Assembly (NCBI GenBank): GCA_000320545.1
Contig: ADNK01001018.1
Span: 1 to 43,625, forward strand
Length of the DNA: 43,625 bases
Source: Bigelowiella natans CCMP2755
Lineage: Eukaryota; Cercozoa; Chlorarachniophyceae
Direction of reading: 5' to 3'
The notes below the pieces were generated by a model. That model worked only from the letters and a program-made list of their open reading frames with translations, was not told the DNA's origin and ran no database searches. Position numbers and translations under genes: made by a program. Below, piece by piece: positions 37,744 through 43,625 of the stretch. Position 1 is the first letter of the stretch; each line of letters opens with the position of its first letter.

Positions 37744-38352
37744 ATGGTGATGATTTTTTTCGTAATGTATCCCAGTGATTCTCTATGCATTCTTGTTTGC
37801 CCTTGTAAGTTTATACCACCTCTACGATGACTATTACTAGCCTTTGGGGTCAGCAGAGTTTATATACGCTTCATGAAAATTTAAACGGAAGGACGATAGC
37901 ATATCTTCTGATAAATACCGCGATCAAATTAATAGAGGACTTGATTATTCGATATTCTACCTTTTTGTAGTCGTCGGAAGTGGAGGAGACAATGCGTAGA
38001 ATCATCAAGCATGTAGGAGTGCAGGACGTTATCATAACGAATAAGGAGGCAAAATTGATTTATCATGACTCAAAAACGAGTATGAGTGCCAAGGATGCAC
38101 AAAAATACGCTTCAAATCTCACACAACTCACTAGTCAAGCTCGCAGCGTCGTTCGTGATCTAGATCCTCAAAATGATTTGAGCTTCTTCCGAATTCGGTC
38201 TAAGAACCATGAAATCATGGTTGCTCCAGGTAAATAACTTTGAATTGCTCGAAAATTCTACACCTCCAAACTGAGAAGGATTTTCTATTACAGATAAAGA
38301 CTTTACATTAATGGTGGTGCAAAATCCAAGCGCTTCCGAAGACGGCAAGTAA
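37744..38352 (+). CDS. DYNLRB: Dynein light chain, roadblock/LC7 type
   Basis: Small homodimeric light chain that binds the dynein intermediate chain tail in cytoplasmic or axonemal dynein. Three coding exons join in frame to 106 aa: 37744-37746, 37971-38229, 38294-38352. The first coding exon is just ATG before GTGATG; the second opens SSEVEETMRRIIKHVGV, matching the usual M-x-EVEET start. Later motifs are SQARSVVRDLDPQNDLSFFR, IRSKNHEIMVAPDKDF and LMVVQNPS, which are diagnostic for the family. The C-terminus is about 10 residues longer than typical animal proteins. The ATG-only exon fits phase and family but is a short call; an alternative upstream exon is possible. Presence of this gene indicates a host with dynein motors. 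Confidence 0.92.
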
Positions 38353-39817
38353 TGGACAGTCCAAGTGTTTTCATCGCATTTTTTAGAGCAACAGCAATTC
38401 CAACGTAGAAAATGTAATAAAATACCTAATCTCATTATAACACGAGTGTATTTATCTCGGTTGATTTTCTATTGCTTCTTGAGAAGCTGAACCCTTATTG
38501 AGGTAACTACTGCAGTATATAGCTAAGGTGCAAAGTAATACTACATGCTAGGAACGTCGCCGTACGCTAAATATCGTCTCGCGCAATAGAAACTTTGATT
38601 CCTTCCCTTTTTTTGTAGAGAGCTCCATGCTCCAGCCCCGAATACATATCGCTCATTACGACGGTGACTTATAATATTTGTCGCGTGGTACGTGCTAGCG
38701 TGTTGTTGCGCACAGCTAGACAGCTCAGCTCAGCGCATGCCTGCTAGCCTGCATTGCTTGGTTGCGCCGCTATGCAATGCGCTACGATGTGACAGTGACG
38801 ACATCAGGCGGATTGGGCCAAAATGGTCATTGCATTTTTTCATTCTCAGCAGTCATCCTGATGTAGTTATGCAAAGCAGCAGCGGCTATATTGTGTAGCG
38901 CGTGCGCTTCTTTAGTTAGCCGTTGCGCTATTGTTCGAATTGGCTTTTGCACTCGATCAGTGCGCACATTCTTAGAATGTGCAGCCAGAATGTTCAGAGA
39001 ATGTGCTGTGCACATTCTCAGCGCGCGCAACAATTTGATTAATCATTCATAATTTATATTCATTTGGACTCATAGTCTGCTAGCGCGCAATAATCACCGC
39101 TAGACTACGCATCACAATTGCGTGAGAACATGAACCTGCATGATCGATGGTCGATCGATCAGGCTACATGTATTAATCTGAAATGCGATGCTCTCTGACG
39201 CAAGTTCCACATGTAGGAATTCTCATTTCTTCCACATCGAACACATCAATGGTGATGAATTCTTTTTGCACAGATGTGTTCACGGTGTTTGTGTGTTTGA
39301 TGCATGTCATGTATACAACAGTCCATGTGCTAGCATGTCTAGCTGCATGCACTATAGTGCATTGCCTTGCATAGCTAGATAGCTAGATAGATACAATAGA
39401 CCAATGCCACACGCACCAGCATGCAGCGCTGGTGTGTGTGTGCGATGCGCGTGCACACGTCACACTTGAACATGTTCGTGACAAATGGTTGTGGACATGG
39501 TTGATGGTGTTGCGATGGCGAACGCGCAGGTGTACACGCACGTCGTGTGCTAGTGTGTGCGCATTCGCAGATCGGGTGCAGTTCAAGCACTGCGTAGCTG
39601 CCGTCACATCTAGACATGGATTACATAGCTACGTGATAGGGTGACAATTGAAAAAATTCTAGATACTTGTGTGCACATTCTAGACAACGTCCCCGCCTTT
39701 TGCATTAGCATACGTGCTAGCTAGTCAGTGTTTACGTAGCTGGATGAAGATGTATTACCAGCACACACTCGATGCGACTCTATCTTGATAGCAATGATAT
39801 ATTTGTGTTATAATTTG
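38353..39817. other. Tail-to-tail gap between dynein light chain and VOC gene
   Basis: No gene is supported here. From about 38690 to 39740 the sequence is dense in GCTAGC, GCGC, CATGC and GTGCAC strings, like the islands at 3660-4420 and 32400-32900. Two diverged inverted copies of the dispersed motif bound its core (separate entry). Short open frames on both strands lack recognisable protein features. Confidence 0.55.
38826..39665. repeat. Diverged inverted-repeat element of the same family
   Basis: On the minus strand, 38892-38826 reads GCCGCTGCTGCTTTGCATAA, then CTACATCAGGATGAC and GAATGAAAAAAT. On the plus strand, 39597-39665 reads ACATAGCTACGTGATAGGGT, then GACAATTGAAAAAATTC. Both resemble the end core at 349-430 (ACATTAGGATGAC plus TTGAAAAAATT) and face outward, as in the better-preserved element at 32474-32985. 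The outermost GACGGATG terminus is not recognisable. This may be an old, decayed copy. Confidence 0.4.
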
Positions 39818-41045
39818 CTACAATTTTGCTTTTTTTTTATTAATACTATACTGTTTAAGTGGACATTTAGGATGGCGAAGACTTCTTATTTCGTGTTCCA
39901 ATCGAAGCAACTTCGTGCCAGTGTTCGGATCTTTGATATCCCTATTCATTTGTCGAAATAAACATTTGCACACGTTGCAGATATTACTAGCTACGATAAC
40001 AACCTATGCTAATACATTTCTGAAATAAAGAAATTCTGCGTGCATAAATCCACCAACCACAATTTCAAATATTATTCTCCATATTGCATTGATTTCATAA
40101 AACAATTTCAACCATCATTAGTGTCATCGTTCGTCGATGCAGTCAGCTTCTCAATATCATCGTGATTGCTCACCGAATTCGAAAAGCCTCAGCCTCCAAT
40201 GCTTGCTCAAGGGTTTTGCTCGCATCAAGCTTGGTAAATCGTGGATTAATCTGGAGATATGTATATATGAATTCAAAAGTAGTATACTACTAAGTGATTG
40301 ATTGATACACTTATGGATTATGGTTTTACTATAAAGAGAAAGGATACCGAGTGTGTGATATTAAAATAATATTGAGCAAATCTGACAATGTAGTGATGAA
40401 GATGATGGTGGAACAATTTTTATAGTGCACTGACTGACATTAAAGTCGTATCAATGCTGCAGCAATACCCAAATAATCCCTAAAGATTCACAACGTTTGA
40501 AGCAACTTTCGAAGTTTCCGATGTAAATTGCCATGTGTTCTTCATTATCGGCATCAACATCAATATCTGATCATAGTTCCGAAATTCAAGGGGGGCCCAC
40601 ATCGTATCAAAGGATGATAATATTTTCCAAGCCATTATGCACCTTTTTTCTCCACAAAATGAATTTCTTGCGCCATATTATTCGCAAAAATGGTTGCCTT
40701 GGTATTCTCGTGGTCATACCGAACAGGAAACTGAAATATATCTAAGTAGAACTTCGAGATGGATTTCGAGGTATTTTTTGCGCAGAAGATCTGACCAATA
40801 ACAGCAGCATAGTAGAAAATAATTGCAAAGAATTTCTCAATACTTCGTGGAAGAATCTCCTCTAATCATACCGTAATGCTTGATATCCCGAGTGGCAAGG
40901 AACCCTTCGAGAATTTTCTATAGCCATTCCTAATCAACGGTATTAATAATATGTGCTTCTTTCATATGTGAAGGGATTCAGGTGCTGCATGGGGAGGAAG
41001 GAGAAGGGATATCATTACACAGCAGCCGCAGGAGCTTCTCACAGA

Positions 41046-41089
<44 letters not shown>

Positions 41090-41649
41090 CATTATTATAA
41101 TCGCTGTGTGTCTTCTTCTGTGGCTTTATCTTGCGGCAGCTAGATTCGTCGATTTCATACCGTGGGTTCTCGAAAAAAGCAGACTGTGAGTCATTTGCCT
41201 CTCGAAGGAAAAAGGTGTTTCCGTTGGGGCCAATCACGGAGATATCTCTCCTATGACTGATCTCCTCCTTTTCAAACCTGTTACTGTTCCTGTTATGCCT
41301 ATCTTTAGTCGAAATTTTAAGGCCCTGCTTAATCATCCGTTTCAGTCTATTCTGTACCTAATCAAGTATCCAGCAAAAGTTAGAGCCAGACTGACGTCGC
41401 AAAAAAGAAAGACATAAAAAAGCAGCAGCTGTACTATTGGCTTTACAACTGGTGCTACTACTTATGAAACCATTTTAGGAGAAGAAGAAGAAGAACTACG
41501 AAAAACAAGAAGAGGTTGTGGTAGAAGTCGTTGTAGTAGTAGTAGTAGTAGTAGTAGCAGTTGTAGTAGCAGTTGTGGTAGTAGGACTACAAGAAGGATC
41601 GAAGCAAGAACTGCTTCTATTGAGGGGAATTGATACAAGTAGTAGTAGC

Positions 41650-41681
<32 letters not shown>

Positions 41682-42036
41682 GACTACAACAAGGATCAAA
41701 GCTAGAACTGCTTATATTAACTGAGAATTGAATGCTCAGTTAAAACAAAATCTTTTATTTAGTCATGGAAGTTGTAACGTACTTCTTGGAGACCGGTGCT
41801 ACTGTACACAATTTCGATCTCTCCGCGCCATTGTTGCGAGCGCTTCATCTTATCTCCCGTGTGGAATTGAGTGAGATATCCACAGTTGGAATGAAGCGTG
41901 GCTTCTCTGATACATGTAATAATAACATACATGATGGGCTCATCATCAATGACTACGAACGTTGCCAAGATATGCTTCCGTGCACGTATGTATTATCATT
42001 GCCAGTCAACACGTGCACATGATGTTTTAAAGTGCC

Positions 42037-42095
<59 letters not shown>

Positions 42096-42339
42096 GTAGT
42101 AATACCGTGGCCTACTCGCCACTCGCATGCAACCCAAAAACTTACAGTAGAAATCTTCTGCGCTCCTAATCAACGAAACCATAAGTAGTAAGGGTGGGGC
42201 TCAAGATAGTAGTAGTTTGGGACAGGTTGAAATCAGAGTATTTAAACTACTAAATTTGGAATCTCTACTCTTGATCCTCGACGTCTAGGTTGAGGTGCTC
42301 GAGAAGATACAATCCGGGCTGCTTCTTTTCCCCCTCCAT
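39818..42339 (-). CDS. Two-domain VOC (glyoxalase-fold) protein
   Basis: Vicinal-oxygen-chelate superfamily protein; members are metal-dependent dioxygenases, lyases or binding proteins, and the substrate is unknown. Nine exons join in frame to 318 aa: 42339-42269, 42165-42106, 41906-41783, 41357-41161, 40929-40872, 40790-40643, 40566-40469, 40250-40174, 39941-39818. Domain 1 begins LLEHLNLDVEDQESAEDFYC, then KFLGCMRV and LHSNCGYLTQFHTGDK. Its His15 is where VOC proteins usually place a metal ligand. Domain 2 (about 155-265) has PLGISSITIFC, SISKFYLDIFQFPVRYD, EEHMAIYIGNFESCFKRC and LGIIWINPRF. The tail has DPNTGTKLLRLEHEIRSLRH, a C-terminal block I recognise from a subfamily of uncharacterised VOC proteins. 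Every junction keeps phase. No signal peptide is seen, so it is probably soluble. A plus-strand open frame at 41765-42022 is antisense to exon 3. Confidence 0.85.
41047..42092. repeat. Microsatellites and a 97-bp duplication in VOC introns
   Basis: (TA)n occurs at 41047-41086 and 42041-42092; (AGT)n at 41532-41559 and 41637-41682. AGGACTACAA, AAGGATC and AGAACTGCTT blocks occur at 41583-41620 and again at 41680-41717, giving an imperfect tandem duplication of about 97 bp. All lie in introns of the VOC gene, between exons 2 and 5. Confidence 0.75.
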
Positions 42340-42679
42340 CGTTAAAAGGATCTCGTATGTTAAGAAGATTAATGATCATCATCAGTTGTTAAAAAAATAG
42401 CCTGAATTCCCATCATGCGACAACCATATTCCATCATTTGTTCTACAGTACATGATGATGATGATGATGATGATGATGGGTTTGACTACTACTATTTATT
42501 ACTACTACTACTATAACTAATACAACCCACTGCCCACTACCACCTGCTATGATGAATCTGATGATCATCATGCAGGGAGGAGGATAGGAAGAAAAAGAAG
42601 ACATAGAAGAAAAGAAAGGAAAACAAAGGGGGGAACACTCCACAACCCCAGGAAGCGGCAAGCACTGGAAAGTTGTGGC
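42340..42679. promoter_or_regulatory. Head-to-head intergenic region, VOC gene / right-edge gene
   Basis: The 340-bp gap lies between divergent start codons and contains (GAT)n at 42453-42478, (CTA)n at 42485-42515 and a purine-rich tract at 42576-42635. It is compact enough that the two promoters probably overlap (inference). Confidence 0.4.
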
Positions 42680-43625
42680 ATGATCAGGCTACCAGCCCTA
42701 TTGCTCTCCTCCGCCTTTCTTCTAATGTACATCAATCCCGGGATGAGTACGATGTTACCAATACGCCGTGTACATGCAGCCCAGCTTTCCCAGGTTGTAG
42801 TGTGGTGGTGTGTGTTGATAAGAACGCAAGATTTTCACTGAATTGGCCGTTCTTCTTCACGTAGTAGTAGGAAGAGTTTTACGCCGCATACATCGCAAGG
42901 CGAGAGAATATCTTATAATATCTGATATGTAATGTATCTTCACAGGAAGAGTTATACGAATACATGGCAAGACAAGAACCTCTTATAATAACTGATGCTG
43001 CACCTGCTCCTCTACGCAAGTAAGTTATAATGGCGATGTAGTAGCAGATCATCATATTGCTATTAGTATATTCAGTACTGCTAAAATTTTAAGGCACTTC
43101 CTACAATTATTTAATACATTGGAAAATATGTAATAGTAGCAGTTGTTATAAAAATCGAATGCAATTTGATTATCGTAGATGTATGCATGCATATATCTCC
43201 TTGCTCGCACTAATGACTATACTACAGGGAATGGAATTTTCAAAGTTTTGTTCAAAATTGTGGGGGGAAATCTGCGATTGCTGGGTGACAACTACATTTA
43301 TACGTCATTATACGTATGATGCTGTATCATCAACAATATCTGTTTATATCAAGATGATAATGACGAAAGTGATGATAGGAAATAGTTTTCTCTTTGTCTA
43401 TAATTGTTGTCTATAATTGTTGCTAAAAAGTTTACAATTTTGTTTCTTCCACTAGCATTGATAATGATTTCTTGTGTTCTACCAGCATTGATAATCATTT
43501 CCTGTCCATTATCGACAATATGGGGAATGAAGAGGTGATGATTGAGTTGGTGGTGCTCAAACCCATCAGCAAATAAAAATAACTGCTAAAGAGCAGAGAG
43601 AATACATTTCAACAATGCTTCTGAG
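42680..43625 (+). CDS. Signal-peptide protein, possible JmjC/cupin N-terminus (partial)
   Basis: Start of a gene running to or past the right edge. Exons 42680-42793 and 42946-43019, then one starting at 43228, join in phase. The protein starts MIRLPALLLSSAFLLMYI, a hydrophobic signal peptide or anchor. It continues EELYEYMARQEPLIITDAAP and APLRKEWNFQSFVQNCGG. The xxPLIITD-x(n)-W pattern resembles the N-terminal part of JmjC/cupin_8 hydroxylases, but the Fe-binding HxD...H is not in the window, so the family is tentative. A later exon candidate (43456 or 43486 to TAA at 43573-43575) encodes IDNHFLSIIDNMGNEEVMIE. It joins only through a weak GTCATT donor at about 43302, and may instead end at GAG|GTGATG. 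Start choice rests on the signal peptide and phase. Confidence 0.45.
43399..43515. repeat. Two small tandem duplications near the right edge
   Basis: TCTATAATTGTTG is directly duplicated at about 43398-43423. A second, 30-bp imperfect duplication starts CATTGATAATGATTTCTTGT at 43456 and CATTGATAATCATTTCCTGT at 43486. Each copy of the second follows an AG (ACTAG and ACCAG), so the duplication creates two candidate splice acceptors 30 nt apart in the same frame. Confidence 0.7.

Noticed and set aside
41765-42022. Plus-strand frame starting MEVVTYFLETGATVHNFDLS, which looks protein-like
   Set aside because: It is exactly antisense to VOC exon 3, whose phases and family motifs fit on both sides; the plus frame has no compatible neighbours.

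Overview
This is a chromosome-end window from a nuclear eukaryotic genome. It starts with a CCCTAA (TTAGGG-type) telomere array on the C-rich strand, as expected at a left chromosome end. All gene models are split by GT-AG introns. By reading protein families through the introns and checking splice phase at each junction, I recover seven genes. Six are complete, and each closes in frame to a single stop. The host is probably a unicellular or simple eukaryote that has dynein (a roadblock light chain is present) and is very rich in microsatellites, for example an alga or protist of the SAR, cryptist or chlorarachniophyte kind. The lineage cannot be fixed from this window, and this placement is inference.

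Layout, left to right: telomere repeats (27-214); a truncated transposon-like end and AT-rich tandem repeats (215-625); SGT1 co-chaperone (minus, 794-2747, 10 exons, 405 aa); a 1.9 kb gene-poor stretch; a CMR1/WDR76/DRS1 WD40 protein (minus, 4625-8143, 14 exons, 811 aa); a head-to-head promoter region; a giant UBR-box/UBA/SPRY/RanBP2-zinc-finger/discoidin/HECT ubiquitin ligase (plus, 8917-32148, about 17 exons, about 6,260 aa); a 1 kb tail-to-tail gap holding a MITE-like element; the ribosome-assembly factor MRT4 (minus, 33180-37181, 13 very small exons, 218 aa); a head-to-head gap; a roadblock/LC7 dynein light chain (plus, 37744-38352, 106 aa); a 1.5 kb tail-to-tail gap with a second, diverged inverted-repeat element; a two-domain VOC/glyoxalase-fold protein (minus, 39818-42339, 9 exons, 318 aa); a head-to-head gap; and the start of a gene with a signal-peptide-like N-terminus and a possible JmjC/cupin N-terminal region (plus, 42680 to the right edge).

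The genes are housekeeping and not obviously one pathway, although three touch protein quality control or ubiquitin biology (SGT1 with HSP90/SCF, CMR1/WDR76, and the giant HECT ligase). From 4625 rightward the strands alternate, giving three divergent pairs with probable shared promoters and two convergent pairs. Both convergent gaps and the telomere-proximal flank carry copies of one dispersed repeat motif, arranged as inverted ends. The most notable points are the telomere fused to a broken copy of this element, the architecture of the giant ligase, MRT4 cut into 13 exons of 28-90 nt, a dynein light-chain gene whose first coding exon is only the ATG, and paired ~96-bp duplications inside introns of two different genes.
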